NCBI RefSeq assembly: GCF_037963835.1
Contig: NZ_CP150145.1
Span: 248,001 to 312,000 of the forward strand
Direction: 5' to 3'
Origin: Paenibacillus sp. FSL H8-0332
GTDB taxonomy: Bacteria; Bacillota; Bacilli; Paenibacillales; Paenibacillaceae
Length of the DNA stretch: 64,000 nucleotides
A program made the translations under genes and the position numbers. Position 1 is the first letter of the stretch. Each line of letters starts with the position of its first letter. The notes under the pieces were generated by a model that saw only the letters and a list, made by a program, of their open reading frames with translations, did no database searches and was not told the origin of the DNA. This document shows, piece by piece, positions 41,701 through 51,074 of the stretch.

Positions 41701-43215
41701 ATGGATTCATTGAGTTCAATGGGGGACAAGCAGCGGAAGTTAATATTGACAGGCGTACTGCTGGCTACATTTCTGGCAGCGATTGAAGGGACGGTAACGG
41801 GTCCGGCGGGTCCGGCTATCGTAGGGGATTTCCAGGGGATGCAGTGGCTGAGCTGGATCTTTACAGCTTATCTGCTGGCGATGGCAGTGACCACGCCGAT
41901 TTTTGGCAAGCTGAGTGATCTGATCGGGAGGAAGCCCGTGTTCATCGGCGGCGCCGTAGTTTTCCTGGCAGGTTCGCTGTTATGCGGAGTCTCGCAGAGT
42001 ATGCAGCAGCTGATTATTTACCGGGGGATTCAGGGGATCGGTGCCGGGGCGCTGATTCCGATGACTTTTACCATTATCGGAGATATCTACAGCCTGAAGG
42101 AACGGGCGAAGACGCAGGGGCTGCTTAGCTCGGTGTGGGGGATTTCTTCGCTGGTCGGGCCGCTGCTTGGCGGTTATGTAGTGGATTACTTAAGCTGGCG
42201 CTGGGTATTCGTGTTCAATCTGCCCTTCGGACTGCTGTCGATTATCTTCATCTCACGGTATCTGAAGGAAGAGAAGGTCCGCCGCAAGACGAAGATCGAT
42301 GTAGCCGGAGTGCTGCTGTTCGCTGCGGGCATGGGGGCACTGCTGTTTGGCCTGACGACTGGAGGACAGAGCCTGCCTTGGACTTCTCCGCTGCTGCTGG
42401 CCATTCTCCTGGCGGCTGTTCTGCTGCTGGTGGTGTTCCTGTTCGTGGAGCGCCGGGCCGCCGAGCCGATGCTGCCGCTGGAGCTGTTCTCCATCCGTAA
42501 TATTGCGGTCTCTACAGGTGCGAATCTGCTGGTCAGTACGCTCATTATCGGCTTGTCTACGTATGTTCCGCTGTGGGTGCAGGGCGTATTCGGCAAAAGC
42601 GCCGCCCTCTCGGGCCTGCTCCTGGCGCCGATGTCGGTCGGCTGGATGCTGGGCTCTATCGCGGGCGGGCGGATGATTCTGCGTGCAGGCACGCGCCGCA
42701 CGGGAATGCTCGGCCTGTCGCTGATTGTTATCGCAGCCGTGGGGCTTACGCTGATGAATGCAGACTCCTCGCAGCTGCTGCTTCTGGTGCTGATGCTCTT
42801 CTGCGGGGTGGGCTTCGGCTATGCCTCGACAGTCTTCACCATAATCGCCCAGTCCTCGGTGCAGCATGAGCAGCGCGGTGCGTCTACGGCACTGAACACC
42901 TTCACCCGCTCACTCGGGCAGACCGTCGGGGTGGCAATCTTCGGTTCTTGGCTGAACTTCAGTATTGACCGGAGCCTGGCGGAACAGCCGGGAGCCGCCG
43001 CCTCCGGCGCGGATATCAACCAGCTGCTTAACCCGCATAGCGGAAGCGAGCTGTCCGGGGAAGCCTGGAGCAGTCTGCAAGGTGCGCTGGAGGGCGGTCT
43101 GCACTCCCTGTTCATCGTAATGGCCGTGTTCGCTGTGATATCCTTGGTGATCTCGGTGCGCCTTGACCAAGGGGTGCCTTCCATACAGGAAGTAAGCACA
43201 CCTTCGAAGCGTTAA
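41701..43215 (+). CDS. MFS multidrug transporter, DHA2 (EmrB/QacA) family
   Basis: A 504-residue drug:proton antiporter with 14 predicted membrane helices. The DHA2 signatures are present: motif A-like GKLSDLIGRKPVFIGG between helices 2 and 3, RGIQGIGAGALIP, and motif C-like SLVGPLLGGYVVD in helix 5. The ribosome binding site is agagagaagg. A MarR regulator (43340) lies convergent just downstream and may control this exporter, a common pairing. The substrate is unknown. Confidence 0.92.
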   Translation: MDSLSSMGDKQRKLILTGVLLATFLAAIEGTVTGPAGPAIVGDFQGMQWLSWIFTAYLLAMAVTTPIFGKLSDLIGRKPVFIGGAVVFLAGSLLCGVSQSMQQLIIYRGIQGIGAGALIPMTFTIIGDIYSLKERAKTQGLLSSVWGISSLVGPLLGGYVVDYLSWRWVFVFNLPFGLLSIIFISRYLKEEKVRRKTKIDVAGVLLFAAGMGALLFGLTTGGQSLPWTSPLLLAILLAAVLLLVVFLFVERRAAEPMLPLELFSIRNIAVSTGANLLVSTLIIGLSTYVPLWVQGVFGKSAALSGLLLAPMSVGWMLGSIAGGRMILRAGTRRTGMLGLSLIVIAAVGLTLMNADSSQLLLLVLMLFCGVGFGYASTVFTIIAQSSVQHEQRGASTALNTFTRSLGQTVGVAIFGSWLNFSIDRSLAEQPGAAASGADINQLLNPHSGSELSGEAWSSLQGALEGGLHSLFIVMAVFAVISLVISVRLDQGVPSIQEVSTPSKR

Positions 43216-43239
43216 GCTTCTCTTTTTGAACATACAAAG

Positions 43240-43295
43240 AAATCGCTCCTTTGGGGATGGATGGCGGACCTTCCATTTACCAAAGGAGCGATTTT
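43240..43295. terminator. Bidirectional terminator
   Basis: aaatcgctcctttgg pairs perfectly with ccaaaggagcgattt and is followed by taatgg on one side and tttgtatg on the other. It separates the MFS gene from the MarR gene. Confidence 0.85.
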
Positions 43296-43339
43296 AATGG
43301 TAGTGAATATAATCACAACCTCCGATTCCTCAACTACCC

Positions 43340-43807
43340 TTATTTGCGCGGGAGCGGAGAGAGCTTCTCAGCCTGCAGGCCCATCTTCTTCAGAAGCACA
43401 ATCATCTGTTCCTTCTCTTCGTCACTGAGTCCGCTGAAGGCCAGGTGCAGGCGCTCCGAGTACTTCGGATACATCTCGTTCATCAGGCGTTCGCCCTCGG
43501 TAGTCAGCTCGGCAAAAATAACACGGCGGTCGCTAGGGCAAGGCTTACGCTGCAGGTAGCCGCGTTCTTCCAGCTTGTCGATCACATAAGTAACGTTACC
43601 GCTCTGAAGCAGCAGCTTGGCACCGATCTGCTGGATCGGCTGTGGTCCTTTGTAAAAGAGAACCTCCATGACTGCGAAGGCCGTCGGGTTGAAGCCTTCA
43701 ATCTTGCTGCCGGTTACAGCATGCTCGTTAATACTCTTGAAGGATTTGGCAAAAACTCTGTACAAATGCAGGGTCAACTGAGTATCGCGTTCATAGGATT
43801 GTATCAT
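43340..43807 (-). CDS. MarR family transcriptional regulator
   Basis: A 155-residue winged-helix regulator of the MarR family: GFNPTAFAVMEVLFYKG, the recognition region LLLQSGNVTYVIDKLEERGYL and the wing RKPCPSDRRVIFAELT. The sequence resembles the MhqR/HxlR-adjacent YkvE type (MhqR represses quinone-detoxification genes), and Cys near the wing could sense electrophiles, but this is only suggestive. The ribosome binding site aggtggag is good. It is convergent with the MFS exporter and divergent from the EcsA-like gene. The 257-base region upstream holds promoters only. Confidence 0.9.
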   Translation of the reverse strand: MIQSYERDTQLTLHLYRVFAKSFKSINEHAVTGSKIEGFNPTAFAVMEVLFYKGPQPIQQIGAKLLLQSGNVTYVIDKLEERGYLQRKPCPSDRRVIFAELTTEGERLMNEMYPKYSERLHLAFSGLSDEEKEQMIVLLKKMGLQAEKLSPLPRK

Positions 43808-44064
43808 GCTTCTCCACCTCTATTGTTAATCGTACGGGCTTATCCGCACGGTTTGGAATACTTGCTTCCTGATATCTAGCTTTACAATACGTCAAACAAA
43901 GTTTGAAGAACATGTCATTTGTCACAATAAGCACACTTTTAATAATGAAAAATTGAACAATCTTTTGAAGGACGGGTGAAGGGTGAAAATTATTGCAGCA
44001 AAGGTCCGTCCAGGGTGCTATGATCGCATTATATTGAATGACGATACAGGAGATGGAGAGATAC

Positions 44065-44862
44065 ATGGAAGAGACAGAAGGCTCAGAGGAACAGAAGGCT
44101 CCGAAGCAGACGGAGGACCGGATCAACAAGTATTACGACGACGATGATGACTACGATGATGAGGATACCGTGCTTGATGTAGTGATTGAGGAAGCGGGCT
44201 ATGAGGCAGGAGATATCCGCATCTCAGGAATCTCTTTCCAGGTAAGAAAGGGCGAGCTGCTGGGACTGATCGGACCGAACGGGGCCGGCAAAAGCACTAC
44301 GATCAAGACGCTGCTAGGTCTGCTGAAGCATGCCAAAGCCCGGGTGAAGCTGGGCGGCGAGAATAAGTCCTACGCCTACGTGCCGGAGCAGCCGGTATTC
44401 TACGAGGACCTTACGCTGTGGGAGCATCTTGATCTGGCCGCTGCCGCCTACGGCTTAAGCTATGAAGCCTTCGAGTCCACGGCTGAACAACTGCTTGTAC
44501 AGTTCAGCATGACCCATGTGCGCGATGATCTGCCGGCGGGCTTCTCCAAGGGGATGAAGCAGAAGATGATGCTCATGCTCGGCTTCCTGGTACAGCCGGA
44601 TGTCTATATTGTGGACGAGCCGTTCATCGGGCTTGATCCCAGGGCCACCAAGGATTTCCTGCGCCTGCTGGAGGCGGAACGGGAGCGCGGTGCCGGGGTG
44701 CTGATGTCCACGCATGTTCTGGATACAGCGGAGAAAATCTGCGACAGCTTCATTCTGATCTCCGGAGGCAAAATTGCCGCCGAGGGGACACTTGCGGCAA
44801 TACGCGGGGAAGCGGGGCTGCCGGAGGGATCGCTGTTTGATTGCTTCGACGAATTAACATGA
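44065..44862 (+). CDS. ABC transporter ATP-binding protein (EcsA-like) with acidic N-terminus
   Basis: A 265-residue ABC ATPase. Walker A (LIGPNGAGKSTT), the Q-loop (VPEQPVFYEDLTL), the signature (FSKGMKQKMML, an unusual SKGM form typical of EcsA/YthP) and Walker B (VYIVDEPFIGLDP) are all present, as is the H-loop STHVLD. The N-terminal 50 residues are very acidic (YYDDDDDYDDEDT) and replace the first strand region. The start at 44065 is set by ggagatggag. It overlaps the permease gene by 4 bases. EcsAB acts on regulated intramembrane proteolysis and peptide export in Bacillus. Confidence 0.9.
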   Translation: MEETEGSEEQKAPKQTEDRINKYYDDDDDYDDEDTVLDVVIEEAGYEAGDIRISGISFQVRKGELLGLIGPNGAGKSTTIKTLLGLLKHAKARVKLGGENKSYAYVPEQPVFYEDLTLWEHLDLAAAAYGLSYEAFESTAEQLLVQFSMTHVRDDLPAGFSKGMKQKMMLMLGFLVQPDVYIVDEPFIGLDPRATKDFLRLLEAERERGAGVLMSTHVLDTAEKICDSFILISGGKIAAEGTLAAIRGEAGLPEGSLFDCFDELT

Positions 44863-46109
44863 GCCGGAATTCATTTGCGTTCCCGGCTGCAAGGAATCTC
44901 TTAAGACGAAGACTATTTTCCCATTTCCGGGAGCAGACTGCTATTATCCGTACGGCTGTAGACTGGACAGTCCTGCTGTATATCCTCATCCCGGGGGGCC
45001 TCCTCGGCGGCCGCTTCTATTATGGCTACTGGAGCGGCAATCTTCCGGGGTGGTTCAGCCATGTACCCTTTGTTGTTGTGCCTTCGCTGCTGGCCATTCT
45101 GCTGGCAACCGGAGGGATCGTACTGCTGCTCCAGGAAGGCGATCTGCTGTTCCTGCGGCAGCGCCAGAACTGGATCAGTACGATCCTCAAGGGCGGAATG
45201 GTCTATAGCCTAGCTGTAACTGCGCTGAAGATGGCGGCGGTGTACGTCATTCTGCTGCCGTTTCTGATCCGCGGCTATGATCTGAGCGCGGCAAGCACCT
45301 ATGGTCTGCTGGTGCTGACCATAACCTGCAGCTGGGCTGTTAAGCTGCTGGGCCATATCGTCAAGGTGCAGCGGCAGGGCTTCCGCCGCCGGCTGTGGCT
45401 GATCCTGGCGGTGGCCGTACCCTGCGGGATCTACCTGCGTCTCGCGCTCTTCTGGAAGGACAGTCCGGCCCTTCTGTTCCTGGCGGCTGCCGGCTACGCG
45501 GTTGTGACCGTCCTGGCATTCAGAGCCCGCTTGCGCCTGCGCGGCACGTTCGTGAACGATGTGCGCGAAGACTACAAGCAGCGGATGAGAATTGCAGCGA
45601 TTCTGCTGCGCCGTGTGCTGGATAAGCCGCGGCCGACGCGCTATAAGCCCTGGATCTTCCGCAAGTCGCAGCCGCTGCTGGCTTCGAAGTTGCCCGAGAG
45701 CCGCTTCGCTGCCGCGGGGATGAAGGCGATGCTGCGCAATCCGGCCCATCTCAAGCTGTATTTGCAGTTCACCGGGGTGTCGCTGGTGGCCATCCTTATT
45801 GTGCCGGTAGTGCTGAAATGGCTGCTATACGCCATCTTGACGAGTATGATGGCCTACTGGCTGACCTCCTTCTGGAATCTGTTCTCCGGGGATGATTATA
45901 TCGGCATTCTGCCGTTCACCAAGGAACAGAAGGCGGACGCCGGTTCCAAGGCGATGCCCATTCTGCTGACGCCCTTCGCCGTCCTGTGCTCCGCCATGCT
46001 CTGCATTCCTGCCTATGGCTGGTGGGGCCTACTGATCTTTATCCCTGTAGGAGCAGCAGCCGGAATCTGGATCGGACGTATCTTCAGTGTCATAAGATTT
46101 GCAAGATAA
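44859..46109 (+). CDS. ABC transporter permease, EcsB family
   Basis: A 416-residue membrane protein with about eight helices, matching the EcsB permease family in length and layout (N-terminal RNLLRRRLFSHFRE, the middle loop RLRGTFVNDVREDYKQRM, and the C-terminal SFWNLFSGDDYIGILPFTKEQK). It starts at an ATG that overlaps the stop of the ATPase gene (ATGA), so the two form one coupled transporter. EcsB is needed for protein secretion and activation of intramembrane protease RasP in Bacillus. A terminator follows. Confidence 0.9.
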   Translation: MSRNSFAFPAARNLLRRRLFSHFREQTAIIRTAVDWTVLLYILIPGGLLGGRFYYGYWSGNLPGWFSHVPFVVVPSLLAILLATGGIVLLLQEGDLLFLRQRQNWISTILKGGMVYSLAVTALKMAAVYVILLPFLIRGYDLSAASTYGLLVLTITCSWAVKLLGHIVKVQRQGFRRRLWLILAVAVPCGIYLRLALFWKDSPALLFLAAAGYAVVTVLAFRARLRLRGTFVNDVREDYKQRMRIAAILLRRVLDKPRPTRYKPWIFRKSQPLLASKLPESRFAAAGMKAMLRNPAHLKLYLQFTGVSLVAILIVPVVLKWLLYAILTSMMAYWLTSFWNLFSGDDYIGILPFTKEQKADAGSKAMPILLTPFAVLCSAMLCIPAYGWWGLLIFIPVGAAAGIWIGRIFSVIRFAR

Positions 46110-46113
46110 CAGC

Positions 46114-46152
46114 AAAGAGCCTTCCTCCACAAGCCGGGGGAAGGCTCTTTGC
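46114..46152. terminator. Bidirectional terminator
   Basis: aaagagccttcc pairs with ggaaggctcttt; lies between the EcsB-like gene (+) and the flavoprotein gene (-). Confidence 0.8.
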
Positions 46153-46191
46153 TGTTCTGGCTGTTCTAACTATAAGCACTGCTTATCCGCC

Positions 46192-47451
46192 TTACTGCGC
46201 CGCCGCATGCTTGCCGGCCGTATAGCCGGTGGAGAAGGCGGCGGTAATATTATAGCCGCCGGTATACCCGTGAATATCAAGAATCTCACCGCAGAAATAG
46301 AGGCCTGCGGTCAGCTTGGACTGCATGGTCTTGGGGTCAATCTCCTTGAGCGCGACTCCGCCGCCGGTCACGAAGGCTTCCGCGAGGGAACGTGTTCCAT
46401 GAACCTGAACAGGCATCCGCTTCACCAGGTCAGCCAGCGCCCCAAGGCCAGTCTTCGGCAGATGATGGCCTGTAATCTCCCCGTCCAGACTGCACCACGC
46501 CAGCAGCAGCGGGATCAGGCGCTCGGGCAGCAGGCCCTTCAGCGAGTTGCGGATAGCCTTCTTCGGCTCCAGATCCAGCTTATTCTGGAGCATAGACTCC
46601 GCCTCCTGGAGGGACAAGTCCGGGAAAAGGTCGATGGACATCTCTACGTTATCGGTTCCCGACTTCTGCTGAACCTGGCGCAGGAACTGGCTGCAGCGCA
46701 GCGCGATCGGGCCGGATAAGCCGAAATGGGTGAAGATCATATCTCCCCGGTGGGAGATCACCTTCTTGCCCCTCTGATTCCAGACACTCAGCGTGACATC
46801 GCGGAGGGACAAGCCCTGCAGCTCTCCGGATTTGATCCAAGCCTCCCGTGAGAGAATGGGGACTTCGGTCGGGAATAGCTCCGTGATCGTATGTCCGGCA
46901 GCGGCGGCCCATGGGTATCCGTCGCCGGTAGAGCCGGTCTGCGGCACAGACTTGCCTCCGGTGGCGATGATGACAGCCTTCGCGCCGAAGGCTTGGCCTG
47001 ACTCCAGACGGATGCCCCGGACGGCTCCTTCCGCGTAGAGAACCTCCCGGACCGGGCTGTCCGTCATGATCTGCACGCCAAGGCTCCGCACCTTACCCAC
47101 CAGTGCGGATACTACGCTTGCGGCCTTGTCCGATACAGGGAACATCCGCCCGTTATCCTCCTCCTTCAAGGCGATGCCCAGCCCCTCAAAGAAATCTATA
47201 ATATCCCGGTTGTTGAAATGATCAAACGAGCTATATAAAAAACGGCCGTTGCCCGGAATATGGGCGATCAGCTCCGAGGTCTCCTTTATATTGGTAACAT
47301 TGCAGCGCCCGCCGCCCGAAATTCCCAGCTTGCGGCCCAGCTTCGCCCCTTTGTCGATCAGAAGTACGGACGCCCCGTGTCCGGCTGCGGCTACACTGGC
47401 CATCAGCCCGGACGGGCCGCCTCCAATGACGATTACATCATAGCTATTCAT
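46192..47451 (-). CDS. NAD(P)/FAD-dependent oxidoreductase, HI0933/BaiN family
   Basis: A 419-residue flavoprotein of the HI0933-like family (YhiN/YtfP/BaiN). The FAD-binding IGGGPSGLMASVAAA is at the N-terminus, followed by the family hallmark GRKLGISGGGRCNVTN, ATGGKSVPQTGSTGDGY, and the C-terminal block VTGGGVALKEIDPKTM with LYFCGEILDIHGYTGGYN. Length and motifs are complete. The biological substrate of most members is unknown; BaiN acts on bile acids in gut bacteria, which should not be assumed here. The ribosome binding site is aaaggag. Confidence 0.93.
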   Translation of the reverse strand: MNSYDVIVIGGGPSGLMASVAAAGHGASVLLIDKGAKLGRKLGISGGGRCNVTNIKETSELIAHIPGNGRFLYSSFDHFNNRDIIDFFEGLGIALKEEDNGRMFPVSDKAASVVSALVGKVRSLGVQIMTDSPVREVLYAEGAVRGIRLESGQAFGAKAVIIATGGKSVPQTGSTGDGYPWAAAAGHTITELFPTEVPILSREAWIKSGELQGLSLRDVTLSVWNQRGKKVISHRGDMIFTHFGLSGPIALRCSQFLRQVQQKSGTDNVEMSIDLFPDLSLQEAESMLQNKLDLEPKKAIRNSLKGLLPERLIPLLLAWCSLDGEITGHHLPKTGLGALADLVKRMPVQVHGTRSLAEAFVTGGGVALKEIDPKTMQSKLTAGLYFCGEILDIHGYTGGYNITAAFSTGYTAGKHAAAQ

Positions 47452-47612
47452 TCATTTGCTCCTTTTACTTATTGCGACATTCTATTAACGGCATCATACC
47501 ATTCCAGGGAGAGCGTAGCCAGACCCAGGCGACCGAAACCTGATTATCGTTGTCAGGAAAGCGCGGTTGTGCTTTAATCTAAGTGGAAAAGGAATTTTAA
47601 CCAATTTGAGGA

Positions 47613-49334
47613 GTGATTTCAATTATTTATGCGGTAAAGGATATTTTATTGCAAATATCGGCTGCCTGCATTTTTCTGTTTCTCTTTCAGTGGAGGCTGG
47701 ACCGGGGCGATCCCCTGCGCCGGAGCACCAAGTTTCCCGATGATCACACCTTTCTAATGATCTGCTGCGCGCTGGGCATTACGTTGTGCATGGCACTATC
47801 GGATACGATGTTCGGAGTGGTCTATTTGAATCTGGCGATTCTCCCGGCCTATCTGGGGATCTTATATGGCAATCTGCCCTCCAGTATCTACCTGGCGCTG
47901 TATTTCTTCTTCTGCACTGCATTGTTCTCGGTGCCGTCAGGGTTGGAGCATCTTTTCTTGAATACAGGGGTGCTAATGTATCCGCTGCTCTTCGGCATGT
48001 CCGGGCTGTTCAAGAAATCCGCGATACCCGGCAAAATCGCCATTCTGTGGGGCGCGCTTTTTCCAAGCATGCTGTTCATTGTCATTGTACCGAATATGCA
48101 GGGCCGGAGCGTCCTGGATATCCCTCCTGCTGAAGCCGCCCTGGCCGGGCTATATGCCTTAACGGCCTTAATTCTGGGCGCCTTGTTTATCCTCTATATC
48201 GATAAGGCCTGGGACAAGCTGCAAGTCAGGATACAGATGCAGGGGATCTCGGAGAAATTCCAGTGGGAATCGGAGAAGATGCAGCAGATCACGAATGTGG
48301 TTCCGCTGAATATTATGGAGTTTGATGACAACGGGTATGTGACGGAGCTGAATGAATACATGCTGACCCTGATGCAGCGTCATTGCCCCCTGTTGACCAG
48401 AGAGATTATTTTGTCGAGTCCGGCAAGTGAGATCTTCGGCAAAAGCATGGATCAGCCCGCCCTGACCCGGTTAGAGGAGGTTCTGCGCAGCAGACTGCGT
48501 TCCAATACCAAGATCAGGGTCGATTCGATGACCTATCATATTTTTACCGCGCCGCTCCGGCATGAATCGGGGCAGCCGGGCGGAATCGTCATGATTATTC
48601 AGGATTTGACGGAAGAGGAGAAAATCCGCAGTGAGCTGGACAATGTCGAGCGCCTGTCGCTGGTGGGGCAGATGGCTGCCGGAATTACGCATGAGATCCG
48701 CAACCCGATGGCGGTAGTACGCGGCTTCCTGCAGCTGATGCGGGAAAAGAGCCCGGAGGATCTCCACTCCTATTATCATATTGTCATGGAGGAGCTGGAC
48801 CGGGCCAACAGCATCATCAATGATTTTCTGTCGCTGGCGCAGACCCGTGTATCGGACAAGGAGCCGGCCGGGCTCCAGCCTATTATGGAGGAGCTTACGC
48901 CGCTGATCTGGGCGGATGCCAATCTTCGCGGCCAGAGCGTGGAGCTGAAGATCAGCCCGACGATGCCGCTGCTACAGCTGAATGTCCGGGAGATCAAGCA
49001 GCTGATTCTGAATTTGGCCCGCAACGGCATGGAGGCGATGGAGGCCAAGGGCGTACTGACGCTTGCTGCCTGTGAGCATGAGGATAACGTGCTGCTGATT
49101 ATTACGGATACCGGAGGCGGTATGCCCCAGAGCCAGCTGAAACAATTGTTCACCCCGTTCTTCACCACCAAGAGCCAGGGGACAGGACTTGGCCTGCCGC
49201 TCTGTCTTAGTATTGCGGAGCGGCATAACGGAACGATCCGGGTGGAATCGGAGGTAGGCTCTGGGACCTCGGTCATCGTTACTTTTCCGGTGGAGTCCAG
49301 AGAGGGAACTGTCCAAAGCCCAGTATATATGTAG
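47613..49334 (+). CDS. Membrane sensor histidine kinase (KinB-like)
   Basis: A 573-residue histidine kinase with six N-terminal membrane helices (residues about 5-200) and almost no extracellular domain, as in sporulation kinase KinB. A PAS domain follows (about 225-345), then the phospho-acceptor His in AAGITHEIRNPMAVVRGFL and ATPase boxes NLARNGMEAME, DTGGGMP and GTGLGLPLC. In a spore former it may feed the Spo0 phosphorelay; no response regulator is adjacent, as expected for such orphan kinases. The GTG at 47613 overlaps its own gaggag site; an ATT at 47622 fits the spacing better, so the true start is uncertain. Confidence 0.88.
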   Translation: MISIIYAVKDILLQISAACIFLFLFQWRLDRGDPLRRSTKFPDDHTFLMICCALGITLCMALSDTMFGVVYLNLAILPAYLGILYGNLPSSIYLALYFFFCTALFSVPSGLEHLFLNTGVLMYPLLFGMSGLFKKSAIPGKIAILWGALFPSMLFIVIVPNMQGRSVLDIPPAEAALAGLYALTALILGALFILYIDKAWDKLQVRIQMQGISEKFQWESEKMQQITNVVPLNIMEFDDNGYVTELNEYMLTLMQRHCPLLTREIILSSPASEIFGKSMDQPALTRLEEVLRSRLRSNTKIRVDSMTYHIFTAPLRHESGQPGGIVMIIQDLTEEEKIRSELDNVERLSLVGQMAAGITHEIRNPMAVVRGFLQLMREKSPEDLHSYYHIVMEELDRANSIINDFLSLAQTRVSDKEPAGLQPIMEELTPLIWADANLRGQSVELKISPTMPLLQLNVREIKQLILNLARNGMEAMEAKGVLTLAACEHEDNVLLIITDTGGGMPQSQLKQLFTPFFTTKSQGTGLGLPLCLSIAERHNGTIRVESEVGSGTSVIVTFPVESREGTVQSPVYM

Positions 49335-49400
49335 CGGATTCCGTCGGGACTGGCACCGTTTCGAGGCTGTGCAGCGGCAGGCTGGAGACGGCTGCTTCTC

Positions 49401-49428
49401 TTGCTTTCACAGAGTATGTATGTATAAT
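49401..49428 (+). promoter_or_regulatory. Promoter of the bacilliredoxin gene
   Basis: TTGCTT (49401-49406) and TATAAT (49423-49428) are 16 bases apart; the -10 is consensus. The leader to the start at 49516 is about 80 bases. Confidence 0.6.
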
Positions 49429-49515
49429 AAAGTTAGCAAGTAGTGCTGGAACGCGGTAACGTTATCCGGGTTCTGACCTTATCTCAATTCAAGTGATGAA
49501 GGAGAGTGCAGAGAA

Positions 49516-49950
49516 ATGTCCATGTCTTTTAATCAATATATGAGAGATTCTATTCAACCTATGCGCGACGATCTGACAAGCATCGGATTTCAGGAGCTAT
49601 TGACCCCGGAGGATGTGGAAGCAGCCCTTCCGGCAGCCAAGGGAACTTCGCTGGTTGTTGTTAACTCCGTATGCGGCTGTGCCGCCGGACAGTGCCGTCC
49701 AGGGGTAGCCCAGGCGCTGCAGAACGAGATTCTGCCGGATCACCTGTTCACCGTATTCGCCGGACAGGAGAAGGATGCTACCGCCAAGGCGCGTGAATAT
49801 TTCGCACCGTATCCGCCATCGTCCCCGTCCATCGCGCTGATGAAAGACGGCGAGCTGATTCACTTCATCGAACGTCACGGTGTAGAAGACCGTTCGGCCG
49901 CCGAGATTGCTGCGGAGCTGAAGGAAGTTTTTGACCGCGTGTGCCAGTAA
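49516..49950 (+). CDS. Bacilliredoxin BrxA/BrxB family (YphP/YqiW)
   Basis: A 144-residue thioredoxin-fold protein with the bacilliredoxin CGC active site (Cys53, Cys55) in VVVNSVCGCAAGQCRPG, where Cys60 is also conserved. BrxA/BrxB remove bacillithiol from modified proteins in the cytoplasm. The length is normal. An aaggagag ribosome binding site precedes the ATG, and the gene has its own promoter and terminator. With the BrxC gene at 8477, it shows that the organism uses bacillithiol. Confidence 0.94.
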   Translation: MSMSFNQYMRDSIQPMRDDLTSIGFQELLTPEDVEAALPAAKGTSLVVVNSVCGCAAGQCRPGVAQALQNEILPDHLFTVFAGQEKDATAKAREYFAPYPPSSPSIALMKDGELIHFIERHGVEDRSAAEIAAELKEVFDRVCQ

Positions 49951-49992
49951 TAATGTCCTGCAGCCTGAGGGCAGCAGCATGAATAAGTAATG

Positions 49993-50045
49993 ATCCCGCA
50001 TCAGCCAGCCGTCAGCCGGAGGCTTGGCTCATGCGGGATTTTTTT
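49993..50045 (+). terminator. Terminator after the bacilliredoxin gene
   Basis: atcccgcat ... atgcgggat with an inner hairpin, followed by ttttttt. Confidence 0.85.
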
Positions 50046-50090
50046 CTACTTGTACTAAGGGATTATAATTCTAAGAAACGGGGTGGTCCT

Positions 50091-50900
50091 GTGAGTCTGC
50101 AGGAAGAGATTATTGCTGCACTGGGAGTTAAGCCGGTGATTGATACGGATGCGGAGATACGGGGGCGTGTAGATTTCCTGAAAGCGTATGCGCTCCAGGC
50201 GGGAGCCAGAGGTCTGCTGATTGCGATTAGCGGGGGTGTGGACAGCGCGGTGGCTGCGGGTCTGTGCAAGCTGGCTACGGACGAGCTGACGGCGGAGGAA
50301 GGCAAGGAGTATATGACACTCGGGGTGTTCCAGCCTTACGGGGAGCAGGAGGATATTGAGCACAGCTATGCGGTGGCCCGGGCTTTTGAGCTGACCCATA
50401 CGGTGGAGACCAATATTGAAGAAGCGGTGAACGAGATCGCCCTCGAGGTCGAGCATAGCCTGAAGGCCCTGGGACAGCACAAGCATATTACCCATCAGGG
50501 CAAGGGGAATGTAAAAGCGAGAACGCGGATGGTGATGCAGTATGCGCTTGCTTTTGAGAACAATCTGCTGGTGGTGGGTACCGATCATGCTTCTGAAGCG
50601 ATTACCGGATTCTATACGAAGTGGGGCGATGGCGCCGTCGATATTACACCGCTGTCTTCCCTGAACAAACGGCAGGTACGGCAGCTGGCTGCGGCGCTTG
50701 GCGTGCCGGCGGATATCGTGACCAAAGCCCCTACGGCCGGACTCTGGCCGGGCCAGACGGATGAGACAGAGCTTGGAATCACCTATGAGGAGAACAGCGA
50801 TTATCTGGAGGGGAAGACCGTCAGCCCTGAAGCGGCTGAGAAGCTGGAGCGCTTCTTCCGGAGAACGGCGCATAAGCGCGATAGTATTCCGGGGATCTAA
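50091..50900 (+). CDS. nadE: NH3-dependent NAD+ synthetase NadE
   Basis: A 269-residue ammonia-dependent NAD+ synthetase, which makes NAD+ from deamido-NAD, ATP and ammonia, the last step of NAD synthesis. The ATP pyrophosphatase P-loop SGGVDSA is at 47-53; GNVKARTRMVMQYALA, VGTDHASEAITGFYTKWGDG, and APTAGLWPGQTDETELG are the family blocks. The start is GTG at 50091 behind a gggtgg site; upstream in-frame starts overlap the preceding terminator. It lacks the glutaminase domain of glutamine-dependent forms. Confidence 0.96.
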   Translation: MSLQEEIIAALGVKPVIDTDAEIRGRVDFLKAYALQAGARGLLIAISGGVDSAVAAGLCKLATDELTAEEGKEYMTLGVFQPYGEQEDIEHSYAVARAFELTHTVETNIEEAVNEIALEVEHSLKALGQHKHITHQGKGNVKARTRMVMQYALAFENNLLVVGTDHASEAITGFYTKWGDGAVDITPLSSLNKRQVRQLAAALGVPADIVTKAPTAGLWPGQTDETELGITYEENSDYLEGKTVSPEAAEKLERFFRRTAHKRDSIPGI

Positions 50901-50916
50901 GCAGGTTATGCCGGAG

Positions 50917-50960
50917 CCGCCGGGGCGCTGCGCTTGATGCAGACGCTCCGGCGGTTTTTT
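50917..50960 (+). terminator. Terminator after nadE
   Basis: ccgccggggcg pairs with cgctccggcgg and is followed by six T. Confidence 0.85.
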
Positions 50961-50962
50961 GG

Positions 50963-51061
50963 AAATATAAGAATTTATATGTTCCACACGATAACTTATC
51001 CTTCTATTTCTCGCTGAAACGGTACCGTCCTTTAAAAGGACGGCAATGCCGTTTCCACTTG
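50963..51061 (+). repeat. Post-terminator hairpin repeat, copy C
   Basis: The third long copy of the element at 15178 and 28211. It begins 2 bases after the T-run of the nadE terminator. The loop reads cctttaaaagg, and the outer stem aaacgg / ccgttt is preserved. Confidence 0.85.
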
Positions 51062-51074
51062 TAAGAGTAAGAAT

